A stretch of DNA of 64,000 nt from Hydrogenovibrio marinus (GCF_013340845.1 NZ_AP020335.1:124001-188000); one strand, 5' to 3'. Positions 28,818-38,541 are shown, counted from the stretch's first letter. Translations and numbers: made by a program. Notes: generated by a model not told the origin, from the letters alone.

Positions 28818-28920
28818 AGGAGTTGTATTTACAGCAAAAAGACGATAAATTATACGTGATAATCACTAGTTTTTTATGTAGTGGTTTTCCATAACGCACT
28901 AAAAGTGGATAATTATAAAA

Positions 28921-29697
28921 ATGAAATTAACAATACTTGGGGCCAGCGGAGGTATTTCTCCGGAGAGTGGTACGACGTCGTTTTTGCTGGGAGAGTCAAT
29001 TCTGATAGATGCCGGAACGGGTTCCAGTCGTTTAACCCATGAGCAGATGCATAATATCCGTTACGTATTGTTAACACATAGTCATTTAGATCATATTTGT
29101 AATCTACCCTTCTTACTGAACACTATCATTGGTGAGATGAAGCATACGGTAGAAGTATTTGCCCTTCAACACACAATAGACGCCTTAAAGAACCATATTT
29201 TTAATGGTGTTATTTGGCCGGATTTTTCCGTTATTCCTTCAAAAGAAAACCCTGCTCTGAGGTTTAAAACCATTGAGGTCGGCGAAGAGTTGAAGCTTGG
29301 CGAACTTGATATACAGGTTTTGCCGGCAGAACATACCGTTCCGACAGTTGGATTTAGAGTTTCCGATAAAACGGGAAGTTTTGCCTTCACTGGAGATTGT
29401 GCGCGGAATGATAGCTTTTGGCAGGCATTGAATCAGTACTCCCCGGTAGATTTATTGATTGTTGATGATCAGTATTTGGCCAGTGAAGTTGCAATCAGTG
29501 AAGCAGCTAAACACTATTACCCACAATCCTTGTGTGAAGACTTAGTAAAGCTCAATGGGCAGCCACAACTCTATCTAACCCACTTGCCGCCATTCAAAAA
29601 AGAAAAAGTGATGTCGGAAGCAGAAGCTGTCTTATCTGATTGGCAGCCTAAAGCCCTAACGGAAGGTATGGTGCTTGAGTTTCCGTTGCAGCCTTAA
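28921..29697 (+). CDS. Metallo-beta-lactamase-fold protein, possible 3',5'-cyclic nucleotide phosphodiesterase
   Basis: A 258-residue MBL-fold hydrolase with the metal motif THSHLDH near residue 55, a further His in AEHT, the Asp of FTGDCARND, and a late THLPP. The opening ILGASGGISPESGTTSFLL and the HLDHICNLPFL pattern fit class II cyclic nucleotide phosphodiesterases (PDE1/CpdP type) better than RNase Z or glyoxalase II. If so, it would oppose the CHASE2 adenylate cyclase at 56866, but that link is inference. Confidence 0.65.
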   Translation: MKLTILGASGGISPESGTTSFLLGESILIDAGTGSSRLTHEQMHNIRYVLLTHSHLDHICNLPFLLNTIIGEMKHTVEVFALQHTIDALKNHIFNGVIWPDFSVIPSKENPALRFKTIEVGEELKLGELDIQVLPAEHTVPTVGFRVSDKTGSFAFTGDCARNDSFWQALNQYSPVDLLIVDDQYLASEVAISEAAKHYYPQSLCEDLVKLNGQPQLYLTHLPPFKKEKVMSEAEAVLSDWQPKALTEGMVLEFPLQP

Positions 29698-29820
29698 ACT
29701 ACTCTATTGAAGTCAGAAGTTTCTTAGCTTTTCTCATTTTCATCATAAAAAATGTTTAGAATAAAGGTGGTTATGGCACTTGTGCTAAGCCATTTTTATT
29801 GCATTTTGAAGAACTGGGTG

Positions 29821-30576
29821 ATGGATATGTCGAAAAAGATTGGATTAATCATTATTGGTGATGAAATCCTATCCGGCAAAAGACAGGATAAGCATCTTAA
29901 ACAAGCCAATGAATTGTTAAAGCCGAGAGGTCTGTCGATTAGTTGGGTGAAGATTGTTGGCGACCATGCTGACTTTTTGGTGCAGACCTTAAGAGACAGT
30001 TTTGCTACGGGAGATGTTGTATTTTGTTTCGGTGGTATTGGTGCAACGCCAGATGACCGTACGAGACAAAGTGCCGCTGCGGCATTGGGTTTGCCATTGG
30101 AGCGTCACCCGGAAGCTGTTGCGGAAATTGAAGCCCAGTTTGGCGCCGATGCCTACCCTCAACGAATTCACATGGGCGAGTACCCAAAGGGCTCGGCAAT
30201 CATCCCTAATTTCTTTAACCGTGTACCAGGGTTTTCTATTAACGAACATTATTTTATGCCCGGTTTCCCAATGATGGCTCAACCTATGATGAGTTGGGTG
30301 TTGAATGCCTATTATGCCGATTGGCAGCATGAGCCGAGAATTGAGCTTTCGATTCGCCTGATTGATGGGCAGGAATCAGAGTGGGTTGAGTTTATGGAGT
30401 CTTTCGAAGCGCGTTTTCCAGACTTAAGATTGTTCAGTTTGCCGACCATTTCTGAGAACGGCAATCGTAGTATTGAAATGGGCGTTGAAGGAGTTAAGGC
30501 GTTTGCAGTTGAAGGACTGGAAGTGCTGAAAAAAGAAGCTGAACTTCGAAAACACCCGTTTGAAGTTATTGTGTAA
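29821..30576 (+). CDS. CinA-like molybdopterin-binding domain protein
   Basis: A stand-alone MoCF/CinA N-terminal domain with an added C-terminal region of about 80 residues. The opening IGLIIIGDEILSGKRQD and the FCFGGIGATPDDRTRQ stretch are typical of the family. The C-terminal deamidase domain of full CinA is missing. The reading frame extends to 29752, but ATG 29821 or the in-frame ATG 29827 lies right before the conserved start. Its biochemical role is uncertain; some relatives are pyrophosphatases. Confidence 0.75.
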   Translation: MDMSKKIGLIIIGDEILSGKRQDKHLKQANELLKPRGLSISWVKIVGDHADFLVQTLRDSFATGDVVFCFGGIGATPDDRTRQSAAAALGLPLERHPEAVAEIEAQFGADAYPQRIHMGEYPKGSAIIPNFFNRVPGFSINEHYFMPGFPMMAQPMMSWVLNAYYADWQHEPRIELSIRLIDGQESEWVEFMESFEARFPDLRLFSLPTISENGNRSIEMGVEGVKAFAVEGLEVLKKEAELRKHPFEVIV

Positions 30577-30621
30577 GCAAGTGTTACACGATGAACTTAA
30601 TCCTTTGGCAGTTTATATTTT

Positions 30622-31833
30622 GTGACAAATTCTACTAGACAATTTGATGTCGTCATCCTTGGAGCAGGTGCTTCAGGTCTCATGTGCGCGGCACAATCAG
30701 GCTATCGTGGCCGTTCTGTGTTGGTGCTTGATCATGCGCCCAAAGCGGCTGCGAAAGTGCGGATTTCCGGTGGCGGTAAATGTAATTTTACCAATATCAA
30801 TGCTTCACCCAATCACTATATTTGCGCAAACCCGCACTTTGTCAAAAGCGCGTTGGCACGCTATAAGCCTCAGGATTTTATTGATTTGGTTGATCGTCAT
30901 GGTTTGGAGTATGAAGCTCGTGAATTGGGCAAATTGTTTTGTTTGCATCGCGCTGGAGATTTGATTCAGATTTTGCGGACAGAGTGTGACTGGGCCGGGG
31001 TAGAGCTTGAACTAGGTGTTCAGGTTCAGCAAGTCTCTGCGTTGTCGGATCAAAAAGGATATTTGGTTTTAACGTCCGGTGGTGTGGTTCAGTGTCAATC
31101 TTTGGTGGTGGCGACGGGTGCGCTGTCTTTCCCCAAGCTCAAAGCTACGGATTTGGGTTATAAGTTGGCAAAGCAATTCGGCTTGATCATCAATGAAACG
31201 CGTCCAGGGCTGGTTCCATTGGTTTTCGATAATAAGTGGTTAACCTTTTGTCAGCAGTTAAGTGGGGTTGCCCTGGATGTTCGTGTGAGTGTGTTGTCTG
31301 GAGATGATAAAAACAAAGCCCCGAGTTTTGAAGAAGCGATTCTTTTCACCCATCAAGGATTGAGTGGTCCAGGCATTTTACAGGTTTCCAATTATTGGCA
31401 GTCCGGTCAAGGAATTGAAATCAACCTTTTGCCTAAGCTAGACGTGTTTGACGAGATGATCGCTTTGAAAGAACAAAACCTACATTTTCATAAATGGCTC
31501 AATCGGTTCTGGCCGAAAAAATTCACTCAAGCCTGGTTGGCTCACTTTCCGATGCCAGAACGTTTAGCTGAAGTTTCACATGAAACCTTGAAGAATTATG
31601 CTCTCTTTTTAACACATTGGGCATTGTATCCGGCGGACACAGCTGGCTACGACAAGGCAGAAGTGACGCTGGGCGGCGTAAACGTTGATAGCATTCACTC
31701 TAAAGATTGTCAGGTAAAACATCAGCCGGGCTTGTATTTTATAGGGGAAGTCTTGGATGTTACCGGACAGTTAGGAGGATATAACTTCCAATGGGCATGG
31801 TCATCAGGATTTGCCGCCGCGCAGACGGTATAA
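30622..31833 (+). CDS. BaiN/HI0933-type FAD-dependent oxidoreductase
   Basis: A 403-residue flavoprotein of the YhiN/BaiN group. The FAD-binding VILGAGASGLMCAAQ opens the protein, RISGGGKCNFTN is the group hallmark, and a C-terminal FIGEVLDVTGQLGGYNFQWAWSSG closes it. The start is GTG 30622 with no strong ribosome site; there is no room for a longer N-terminus. Substrate unknown. Confidence 0.88.
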   Translation: MTNSTRQFDVVILGAGASGLMCAAQSGYRGRSVLVLDHAPKAAAKVRISGGGKCNFTNINASPNHYICANPHFVKSALARYKPQDFIDLVDRHGLEYEARELGKLFCLHRAGDLIQILRTECDWAGVELELGVQVQQVSALSDQKGYLVLTSGGVVQCQSLVVATGALSFPKLKATDLGYKLAKQFGLIINETRPGLVPLVFDNKWLTFCQQLSGVALDVRVSVLSGDDKNKAPSFEEAILFTHQGLSGPGILQVSNYWQSGQGIEINLLPKLDVFDEMIALKEQNLHFHKWLNRFWPKKFTQAWLAHFPMPERLAEVSHETLKNYALFLTHWALYPADTAGYDKAEVTLGGVNVDSIHSKDCQVKHQPGLYFIGEVLDVTGQLGGYNFQWAWSSGFAAAQTV

Positions 31834-31862
31834 TGGTGTGAAATAAATTAAAGAAGAAATGG

Positions 31863-32315
31863 ATGATGAATCTTTTAAATCTTGATATTCAAGGCAGAGA
31901 GCCTTTTGCCAAAATCGTTCAGACGTTGATTCAAAAGCATCGACTGGATCCGAATGAAATCTTTATGAATGTTCTGGAAAGCCAAGAAGCCCCAGAAATG
32001 AATTATTGGATGACCAAGGTGTTGGTGCAGGAGCATTTTGTTTCGCCTCAGCAAGAAGTTGCTAGGGATGCCGAGGGCGAGCCAGTCAAGCCTCTACAGG
32101 CGGCTTGCTTATTGCAGAATGTTGGCATGGTTGCGGCGTTGCTGGAAATGAATGCCTTTCAGGGCGGGGTAACCGATAAAGACTTTCAGTTAGCGGCGCG
32201 TATTGCTTCCAAGCAGGAAGATCAAGCCTTGCTGGGGGTGATTATGCGCTATGCACAAGAGGTGGGTAATCTGGAAACGTTTATGCGGGAGCTACAAGGC
32301 GCTCAGCTTCAGTGA
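31863..32315 (+). CDS. Hypothetical helical protein
   Basis: About 150 residues, no signal peptide or membrane segment. The middle (PLQAACLLQNVGMVAALLEMNA) faintly resembles an ankyrin repeat, but one unit is not enough for a call. Two adjacent ATGs (31863, 31866) follow an AAGAAG ribosome site. It lies 29 bases after the flavoprotein gene, so probably the same transcript. Confidence 0.6.
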   Translation: MMNLLNLDIQGREPFAKIVQTLIQKHRLDPNEIFMNVLESQEAPEMNYWMTKVLVQEHFVSPQQEVARDAEGEPVKPLQAACLLQNVGMVAALLEMNAFQGGVTDKDFQLAARIASKQEDQALLGVIMRYAQEVGNLETFMRELQGAQLQ

Positions 32316-32340
32316 GCATTTAAATCTGCCATTGTATCTC

Positions 32341-32373
32341 TCCCCCAACCTAGTGGATTTTTAGTTGGGGGGA
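32341..32373. terminator. Hairpin between convergent genes, built on a degenerate copy of the 18-base word
   Basis: TCCCCCAAC near 32341 pairs with GTTGGGGGGA near 32364-32373. The left side, 32344-32361 (CCCAACCTAGTGGATTTT), matches the genomic word at 15 of 18 positions; only the outer part has an inverted partner. It probably ends the transcripts of the upstream gene and mtnN, though the T-run is inside the loop. Confidence 0.6.
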
Positions 32374-32383
32374 GATGTCAAAC

Positions 32384-33079
32384 TTAGTGGATTTCTTTGA
32401 GCATTTCCAAAATCAATTTGGCGGAATGTGTCGCAGCTTTATCCAAATACTGTTCAAAGGTCACGGCATTTTCTTTGCCAGCGATGTCCGATAGTGAGCG
32501 GATAATGACAAAAGGCACTTCAAATGCATGACAAGTTTGCGCAATAGCAGCCGCTTCCATCTCGCAAGCAATCATATCTGGAAATGCAGCACGAGTTTTT
32601 TCGACATCATCAGGGTGATGCATGAAACGATCACCCGTGGCAATCAAGCCGTGCATATGTGCGACTTCTCCAAGGTTTTCAATGCTGTTTTTCGCAATTT
32701 CTACCAGGTTGGGGTCAGGTAGAAAACAAGCAGGAGAGCCAGGGACCTGTCCAAGTTCATAACCAAAAGGAGTGACATCAACATCATGGTGGCACACTGC
32801 CTGACTGATGACGATATCCCCTACCTCCAAGTCTGCATGAAACCCACCTGCCGAGCCGGTGTTGATGATGTAGTTGGGTTCATAGAGTTTGATTAGCAGT
32901 GCAGTACCAATGGCAGCATTGACTTTACCGATACCAGACTTCAAAAGGATGATTTCTTTGCCGTCGATTTGACCCAGAGAATATTCAAATCCACCATGAG
33001 ATTCTGAGGTTAGGTTTTGGATTCTGGAGCGAAGTAAGCTAACCTCTTGCTCCATTGCACCAATGATTGCGATTTTCAT
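32384..33079 (-). CDS. mtnN: 5'-methylthioadenosine / S-adenosylhomocysteine nucleosidase
   Basis: Cleaves the glycosidic bond of MTA and SAH. The 231 residues match E. coli MtnN (232). IAIIGAMEQEVSLL with the catalytic Glu, INTGSAGGF, IATGDRFMHHPDD, EMEAAAIAQ and RSLSDIAG are in order. luxS lies just upstream on the same strand (25 bases), so SAH detoxification and autoinducer-2 production are encoded side by side. A near copy of the 18-base word (15/18) at 32696-32713 is read as PNLVEI. Confidence 0.97.
   Translation of the reverse strand: MKIAIIGAMEQEVSLLRSRIQNLTSESHGGFEYSLGQIDGKEIILLKSGIGKVNAAIGTALLIKLYEPNYIINTGSAGGFHADLEVGDIVISQAVCHHDVDVTPFGYELGQVPGSPACFLPDPNLVEIAKNSIENLGEVAHMHGLIATGDRFMHHPDDVEKTRAAFPDMIACEMEAAAIAQTCHAFEVPFVIIRSLSDIAGKENAVTFEQYLDKAATHSAKLILEMLKEIH
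32696..32713 (-). repeat. 18-base genomic word, near copy (15/18) inside mtnN
   Basis: Reverse-strand reading CCCAACCTGGTAGAAATT; same frame as the hemD copy, encoding P-N-L-V-E-I. Confidence 0.55.
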
Positions 33080-33104
33080 ACAAGTATATTCCGTTTTGCG
33101 TCAA

Positions 33105-33626
33105 TTACAGCTCGTTCCCCAGTGCTTTTAGAGTTTCTGCACTCAAAGCAATGTCTTCATTTTTGTTGACGCCAATACCATGGTCAATCACCATCTGCGC
33201 GATTTCCTTGGCTTCTTCCAATGAATGCATGAGGAATGTACCGCATTGGTATTCATTCAATTCTGGGATATCTTCCATACGTTCAACGTTCAGAACATCT
33301 TTCATGGCTTCAAGCCAAGCTTTGGCAACACGGTCTTCCGATGGTGTGCCAATCAAACTCATGTAAAACCCTGTGCGACAACCCATAGGAGAAACATCAA
33401 TGATTTCCACGCCATCACCATTCAAGTGTGCACGGATAAAGCCGGCAAATAAATGCTCAAGGGTATGAATACCTTTTTCGCCCATCATCGATTCGTTTGG
33501 TTTGTTGAATCTCAAGTCAAAAACGGTAATGGTATCTCCGCCAGGCGTTTTCATCGTTTTTGCAACGCGCACGGCAGGGGCATTCATGATTTTGTGGTCT
33601 ACGGTAAAGCTGTCAAGTAATGGCAT
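33105..33626 (-). CDS. luxS: S-ribosylhomocysteine lyase (autoinducer-2 synthase)
   Basis: Splits S-ribosylhomocysteine into homocysteine and DPD, the AI-2 precursor. Metal ligands His54 and His58 in HTLEH and Cys128 in YQCGTF, plus catalytic Cys83 in MGCRTGFY, are present in 173 residues (E. coli 171). Upstream of mtnN on the same strand, so the two successive enzymes are probably co-transcribed. No AI-2 receptor gene is in the window. Confidence 0.97.
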   Translation of the reverse strand: MPLLDSFTVDHKIMNAPAVRVAKTMKTPGGDTITVFDLRFNKPNESMMGEKGIHTLEHLFAGFIRAHLNGDGVEIIDVSPMGCRTGFYMSLIGTPSEDRVAKAWLEAMKDVLNVERMEDIPELNEYQCGTFLMHSLEEAKEIAQMVIDHGIGVNKNEDIALSAETLKALGNEL

Positions 33627-33634
33627 ATGGACTC

Positions 33635-34495
33635 CTAGTTGGAAGTGTTATTAGTAGCGGCATTTTCCGCAATCGTGTATTGATTAAATCTGGTAAGCTT
33701 ATTGTAGCGAATCATGTGTTGCAATGCTTTGACATAAACTTCTTTTCGAGCGGAATAATTAATCAGTCCTTCTGTCATGTCAATGGCAGATGGGACACGT
33801 TCATTGTTTCTCGCTTGATAACGAATCTGGCGTAGCTGCTTATAGCTGGCATGAGTATTGAGGTTTCTGAGGTAATCCTGAATAGAGAAAAAAGGGTGGT
33901 TGAATTTTTTGACTTCATGGCTGGCATCTTCATTTCTTTGAAGCGGAATAATGCCACAGCCTTCTTGGTAACACCACTGCCCGAAATAATTGTTTCCCGC
34001 TTTGGCAAAGCGAGAAGTGCCCCAGGCTGTTTCATTGGCTGCTTGGGCCAGAGCTAGGGCGATTGGCACCATATCCACCCGTTTTTCCAGTGTTAAACGA
34101 TCTTTGGGTTGACTCGGGTCAAAGTCTGTTAGCTTGTAGCGCTCAGCAAGCTTTTTTAGCCAATCTTGTTCCGTTGTTGTTAGAGCGCTGGCCTTGTCGA
34201 GTAGTGATAGCAGATGCTTTCTATCGTCCAATATTTGTTGGTTAGCATAATAGATCAACGGCGTCATGAAGTTGAAAAAAGCTTGTTTGCGCTTTGCTCC
34301 CGCCGGGATTTTCGTGAAGTCAGGCGCAGGTGCGAGAATTTCAGATGCAATGGACTTTTTGTTGAACGACTTCAACGGTGGTAGTTGCGGGATAGGGTTG
34401 GCTGTTTGATCGTCACTGGAAGTCGGCTCGGTTTGCGAACAGCTAAACAAGCTTGAGAAAGCGACGATAAGACCTAAAAGCTTAATAAATTTCAT
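33635..34495 (-). CDS. Bax-like glucosaminidase lipoprotein
   Basis: Member of the Bax / FlgJ-type glucosaminidase family. The start at 34495 gives [19 protein letters not shown], a signal with a lipobox-like cysteine at position 19; the longer frame to 34546 lacks this logic. The catalytic region [30 protein letters not shown] contains the conserved Glu, and the later [12 protein letters not shown] is typical of Bax. Probably trims peptidoglycan in the periplasm. It lies just upstream of luxS but the functions look unrelated. Confidence 0.85.
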   Translation of the reverse strand: MKFIKLLGLIVAFSSLFSCSQTEPTSSDDQTANPIPQLPPLKSFNKKSIASEILAPAPDFTKIPAGAKRKQAFFNFMTPLIYYANQQILDDRKHLLSLLDKASALTTTEQDWLKKLAERYKLTDFDPSQPKDRLTLEKRVDMVPIALALAQAANETAWGTSRFAKAGNNYFGQWCYQEGCGIIPLQRNEDASHEVKKFNHPFFSIQDYLRNLNTHASYKQLRQIRYQARNNERVPSAIDMTEGLINYSARKEVYVKALQHMIRYNKLTRFNQYTIAENAATNNTSN

Positions 34496-34573
34496 CTTTC
34501 TATTATAGATTAACTTAAGATATAAGTCATTTAAGACCAATAACAAGGCAACCCGTACGCACAGGAGTTATGC

Positions 34574-35530
34574 ATGTCGCTGGAAACGATTTTGTATCCC
34601 CATATTGAACCTTATGTACAACATAGTCTTCAGGTAGACCAAACCCATACCTTGCATATAGAAGAATGCGGCAATCCCGATGGCGTTCCGGTGCTGTTTG
34701 TGCACGGTGGGCCAGGCGGTGGATATAGTCCGACACACCGACGTTTTTTTGACTCTGATCGTTATCGTATTGTGTTGTTCGATCAGCGTGGCTGTGGGAA
34801 ATCTCGTCCACATGCATGCCTGACTAACAATACGACCGCGCACTTGATTGAAGATATTGAAAAAATACGACGACATTTGAATATCGAACAATGGGTGCTG
34901 TTCGGAGGGTCTTGGGGTTCAACACTGAGTTTGCTTTATGCACAAGCTTATCCTGAGCGGGTTTTAGGGATGATTTTACGGGGAATTTTCCTGTGTCGTG
35001 ATGAGGATGTCCAGTGGTTCTATCAACAGGGTGCGGATCGATTTTTTCCGGACTATTGGCAGGATTTCATCGCGCCAGTTGCGGAGGAAGATCGGCATGA
35101 CATGGTGTCCGCTTACTATGACTTGTTGACCAGCGAAGACGAAGTGGCTCGAATGCGTGCGGCTGAAGCTTGGTCCGTATGGGAAGGACGAACTTCAACC
35201 TTGCAGCCGGACGAAGACTTGGTTGCACACTTCGGCAGCCCTTATCACGCGTTGGCGATGGCGCGTATTGAGTGCCATTATTTCAAAAACCATTCCTTTA
35301 TCGAACCCAATCAAATTTTGGGCAATACTCGGTATATTGAACAGATTCCGACAACAATCATTCATGGTCATTACGATATGGTTTGTCCAGTCAATCAAGC
35401 TTATGAGCTAGCTTCCAAACTGCCGAAGGTAACACTGAAAATTTGTCATCAGTCTGGGCACTCGGCAATGGAGTTGGAAATCGCACAACGCTTGGTGCAG
35501 GCAGCAGACGATATGCTGAATCAGGTTTGA
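34574..35530 (+). CDS. pip: Prolyl aminopeptidase
   Basis: Alpha/beta hydrolase of peptidase family S33 that removes N-terminal proline. The oxyanion motif HGGPGGG (44-50), nucleophile GGSWGS (Ser113), HGHYDMVCP carrying the Asp, and the C-terminal QSGHS carrying the His are all visible. At 318 residues it matches the long bacterial type (Serratia 317). dtd follows 13 bases later. Confidence 0.95.
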   Translation: MSLETILYPHIEPYVQHSLQVDQTHTLHIEECGNPDGVPVLFVHGGPGGGYSPTHRRFFDSDRYRIVLFDQRGCGKSRPHACLTNNTTAHLIEDIEKIRRHLNIEQWVLFGGSWGSTLSLLYAQAYPERVLGMILRGIFLCRDEDVQWFYQQGADRFFPDYWQDFIAPVAEEDRHDMVSAYYDLLTSEDEVARMRAAEAWSVWEGRTSTLQPDEDLVAHFGSPYHALAMARIECHYFKNHSFIEPNQILGNTRYIEQIPTTIIHGHYDMVCPVNQAYELASKLPKVTLKICHQSGHSAMELEIAQRLVQAADDMLNQV

Positions 35531-35543
35531 TGAGGGTGAGTGC

Positions 35544-35981
35544 GTGATCTGCATTTTGCAAAGAGTGTCGGAAGCCAGTGTGAAGGTTGAAGGCGGTGTC
35601 GTAGGAGAAATCGGGCAGGGACTGATGGTGTTGTGCGGATTTCAACCCGGCGATAATGCACAATCACTAGAAAAGATGACCAGTAAACTCCTTAAGTTCC
35701 GGGTGTTTTCCGACGATGAAGATAAGATGAATTTGAATATTCAACAAATTAATGGACAGTTTTTATTGGTACCCCAGTTCACGTTGGCCGCAGATACCTC
35801 CAAGGGCAATCGTCCAAGCTTCCATACTAGTGCGCCACCCGAGATGGCACAACAGCTTTTTGAGAAGTTTGTCGCACTGATGAATGCCGCTTATCAAGAT
35901 TGTCAGACAGGGGTTTTTGGTGCTGATATGAAGGTGAGTCTAGTCAACGATGGGCCAGTCACTTTTCAACTCGTGACCTAG
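35544..35981 (+). CDS. dtd: D-aminoacyl-tRNA deacylase
   Basis: Recycles tRNAs mischarged with D-amino acids. The 145-residue protein shows the two Dtd signatures: PQFTLAADTSKGNRPSF (usually starting SQFTL) and the cis-proline site NDGPVTF. GTG 35544 begins MICILQRVSEASV like other family members. Followed by an AT-rich terminator. Confidence 0.95.
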   Translation: MICILQRVSEASVKVEGGVVGEIGQGLMVLCGFQPGDNAQSLEKMTSKLLKFRVFSDDEDKMNLNIQQINGQFLLVPQFTLAADTSKGNRPSFHTSAPPEMAQQLFEKFVALMNAAYQDCQTGVFGADMKVSLVNDGPVTFQLVT

Positions 35982-35999
35982 GGTAAAACTTTTTAATAT

Positions 36000-36029
36000 A
36001 AAACTTATAATTGGGTATAAGTTTTTCTT
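36000..36029 (+). terminator. AT-rich intrinsic terminator after dtd
   Basis: AAAACTTATA, 6-base loop, TATAAGTTTT then more T. The stem is perfect but weak in GC. Confidence 0.65.
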
Positions 36030-36114
36030 ACGGATACCAAGGGCTGAGAGCGTTTTATTTTGTCGAAAAACCCGTTAAACTGTATTCTTAATTTCCCTTC
36101 ATTTGGAGCCTAGG

Positions 36115-38190
36115 TTGGTACTAGCACATCAAGATATGTCTACAGCAGTTGTCCTTGTCGTGGATGATGATCCAACAACGCTGATAACGACCCAAAAAGT
36201 TCTTGAGAAATCTGGATATAAAGTCCTTACGGCATCAAATGGACGGGAAGCTGTTTCCATTTATATGGAGCAAAAACCAAATTTAATCATCATGGACGTG
36301 ATGATGCCTGTGATGGACGGTTATGCGGCGACTACGGCTATCCGAAGCTATGCCTCTAACATCGCTGTGCCGATTTTGATGCTGACTTCTCAAGATGATA
36401 TCGAGTCTATAGAGCAAGCTTTTGATGCTGGGGCGACTGATTTTTTAATTAAGCCGATTAACTGGACGCTATTGGGGCAACGTGTTCGTTATGCACTGAA
36501 GTCTTCTCTGACTGAAGACCATTTAAGAAAAGCCCAGGCGCAGCTTCTTTATGCACAAAAACTTGCCAAGTTGGGGTATTGGGAGTGGCATGTCCGAGAA
36601 GATCGTGTCATTGCATCTTCCTCTGCTTTTGAGATCTTTGGTATTCCAAATCAAGCGGATGTTACATTAGATCAATTTATTGCCAATGTCGCCCCTAAAG
36701 ATATTCCACTCATTCAACAAGCCATCGCTGACGCCAGTCAGGGCTATCAAGACATTCAAGTTAGTTTTCGGGTCATGCATCATGACCAGTCGTTAACACA
36801 TATAGACTGTTTGGCAGAAGCCATTTATGAAGAAGGTGAGTTGGTTAAGCTGAAGGGTTCAGTTCAGGATATCTCGCGCTTACATAAGGCCGAAACCTTG
36901 ATTGATTACCAGTCAAACCATGACGTATTGACCGACTTGCCGAACCGTTCGTTCTTCAATCGTCGCATTACCCATTTCCTTGAGTCCAACAATTATCACG
37001 CCATGAGTGCTGTGGTGATTCTGGATATCGACCGCTTCAAGAAAATCAATGATACGCTTGGGCAAGAAAATGGGGATGCCTTGTTAAGAAATGTTGCTCT
37101 ACGCTTGAAACGTGTCACTAGAGAAGAAGATGACATCGCCCGTTTGGGAAGCGACGAGTTTGCTATCTTGATTCGTTATGCGAAAGATGTTGCTGAATTG
37201 CATTTTTCCGTCAACCGCATTTTCCAAGACTTGTCGAAAGTATTTGTTATCAACGGTCGCGAGCATTTTATTACCTTCTCGGTTGGTGTATGTGTTGTTG
37301 AGCAAGGTGCAGAGTCCGCAAACGAATTGATTGCCAATGCTAACGTCGCTCGAACCGAAGCGAAGTCCTCAGGCGGAAACCAAGCTATTTTCTATCAGTC
37401 GGATATGAATGCCGAAGCCAGAACGCAATTGATGCTGGAAACCGACTTGAGGAAAGCCATGGAAAAAGGCGAAATCGAAGTTTACTACCAGCCACAGGTT
37501 GATGCGGAGACCTTGGAAATCACAGGCGCTGAGGCCTTGGCAAGATGGAAGCATCCAACAGAGGGCTATGTATCGCCTGGGATATTCATTCCTCTGGCGG
37601 AGAGCACTGGTTTGATCGTTGAAATTGGTCGTCATGTGCTCAAGACGGCAGTGAAAGATGCAGAAACATGGCAAGATGCCGGATTTGACTGTGTTCATGT
37701 CGGTATTAATTTGTCGGGTCGTCAATTCACGCACAGTGATTTGATGAAAGACATTCAGGCGGTGCTTCAGGAAACCACTTTGCCTGCGGGTTGCATTGAT
37801 CTTGAGATTACCGAAAGCTTGGCTATGAGCAATGCCGATCAGAATATTTCAATTTTGAAAGGATTGAAAGCCATGGGCGTGTCTTTGTCGATTGATGACT
37901 TTGGAACCGGCTATTCGTCATTGGCTTATTTGCAAAGTTTCCCGATCGATACCATCAAGGTTGACCGTTCCTTTATTTTGAACTTGGCAACGGTAGAAGG
38001 GCAGGCGATTGTTAAAACCATCTTGGCAATGGCCGAGTCGTTGCAACTCAGTGTTGTGGTGGAAGGCGTTGAAGAGGATTTTCAGGTGGAGTTCTTACAA
38101 GGCAAACACTGCCAAACCTTCCAGGGCTTCAAGTTTGGTAAGCCGATGAATGCCACAGCTTTTTTGAAACTGTTACACTCAAAACAATAG
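36115..38190 (+). CDS. Response regulator with PAS, GGDEF and EAL domains
   Basis: A 691-residue c-di-GMP protein. Receiver domain first, with VVDDD and the phospho-acceptor Asp61 in IIMDVMMP; a PAS-like segment (about 150-250, LGYWEWHVRED); GGDEF domain whose signature reads GSDEF; and an EAL domain with intact EALARW and DDFGTGYSSL. The altered GGDEF suggests weak or no synthase activity, while the EAL part looks catalytic. TTG 36115 has GGAG six bases upstream; ATG 36136 is possible but lacks one. The separate HPt protein downstream may feed its receiver. Confidence 0.88.
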   Translation: MVLAHQDMSTAVVLVVDDDPTTLITTQKVLEKSGYKVLTASNGREAVSIYMEQKPNLIIMDVMMPVMDGYAATTAIRSYASNIAVPILMLTSQDDIESIEQAFDAGATDFLIKPINWTLLGQRVRYALKSSLTEDHLRKAQAQLLYAQKLAKLGYWEWHVREDRVIASSSAFEIFGIPNQADVTLDQFIANVAPKDIPLIQQAIADASQGYQDIQVSFRVMHHDQSLTHIDCLAEAIYEEGELVKLKGSVQDISRLHKAETLIDYQSNHDVLTDLPNRSFFNRRITHFLESNNYHAMSAVVILDIDRFKKINDTLGQENGDALLRNVALRLKRVTREEDDIARLGSDEFAILIRYAKDVAELHFSVNRIFQDLSKVFVINGREHFITFSVGVCVVEQGAESANELIANANVARTEAKSSGGNQAIFYQSDMNAEARTQLMLETDLRKAMEKGEIEVYYQPQVDAETLEITGAEALARWKHPTEGYVSPGIFIPLAESTGLIVEIGRHVLKTAVKDAETWQDAGFDCVHVGINLSGRQFTHSDLMKDIQAVLQETTLPAGCIDLEITESLAMSNADQNISILKGLKAMGVSLSIDDFGTGYSSLAYLQSFPIDTIKVDRSFILNLATVEGQAIVKTILAMAESLQLSVVVEGVEEDFQVEFLQGKHCQTFQGFKFGKPMNATAFLKLLHSKQ

Positions 38191-38199
38191 GACGTTAAG

Positions 38200-38541
38200 G
38201 TGAGCATTCTAGACAACAGTCATCTCGATATGCTGAAAGAGGTTATCGGTGAAGATTTAAAAGAAATTTTAGAAGTCTTTTTACAAACGGCGCCGGGTGA
38301 GTTGGCGGCGATTCAGCAAGCATTCGATCAGCAGGACCAAGCCGGGTTACGTTTGCATTCGCATACGCTTAAAGGCAGTGCTGCGAATGTTGGAGCGACA
38401 GGGTTGTCCTTACAGGCTAAAAAAGTGGAAGATGCTGTAAAGGCAAATGATTTATCCTCTGTTGGCGAAGATATTCAGCAAATAGAAGAGACATTGTCAG
38501 CAGTTTTGCAGGCTCTGCAAGACTATATAAACAAAATATAA
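38200..38541 (+). CDS. HPt phosphotransfer protein
   Basis: A 113-residue single HPt domain. The phospho-accepting His55 sits in HSHTLKGSAANVGA, the standard LHxLKGxA pattern. GTG 38200 follows TTAAGG and starts nine bases after the GGDEF-EAL gene, so the two are expressed together. It likely shuttles phosphate between a hybrid histidine kinase elsewhere and the neighbouring receiver domain. Confidence 0.88.
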   Translation: MSILDNSHLDMLKEVIGEDLKEILEVFLQTAPGELAAIQQAFDQQDQAGLRLHSHTLKGSAANVGATGLSLQAKKVEDAVKANDLSSVGEDIQQIEETLSAVLQALQDYINKI

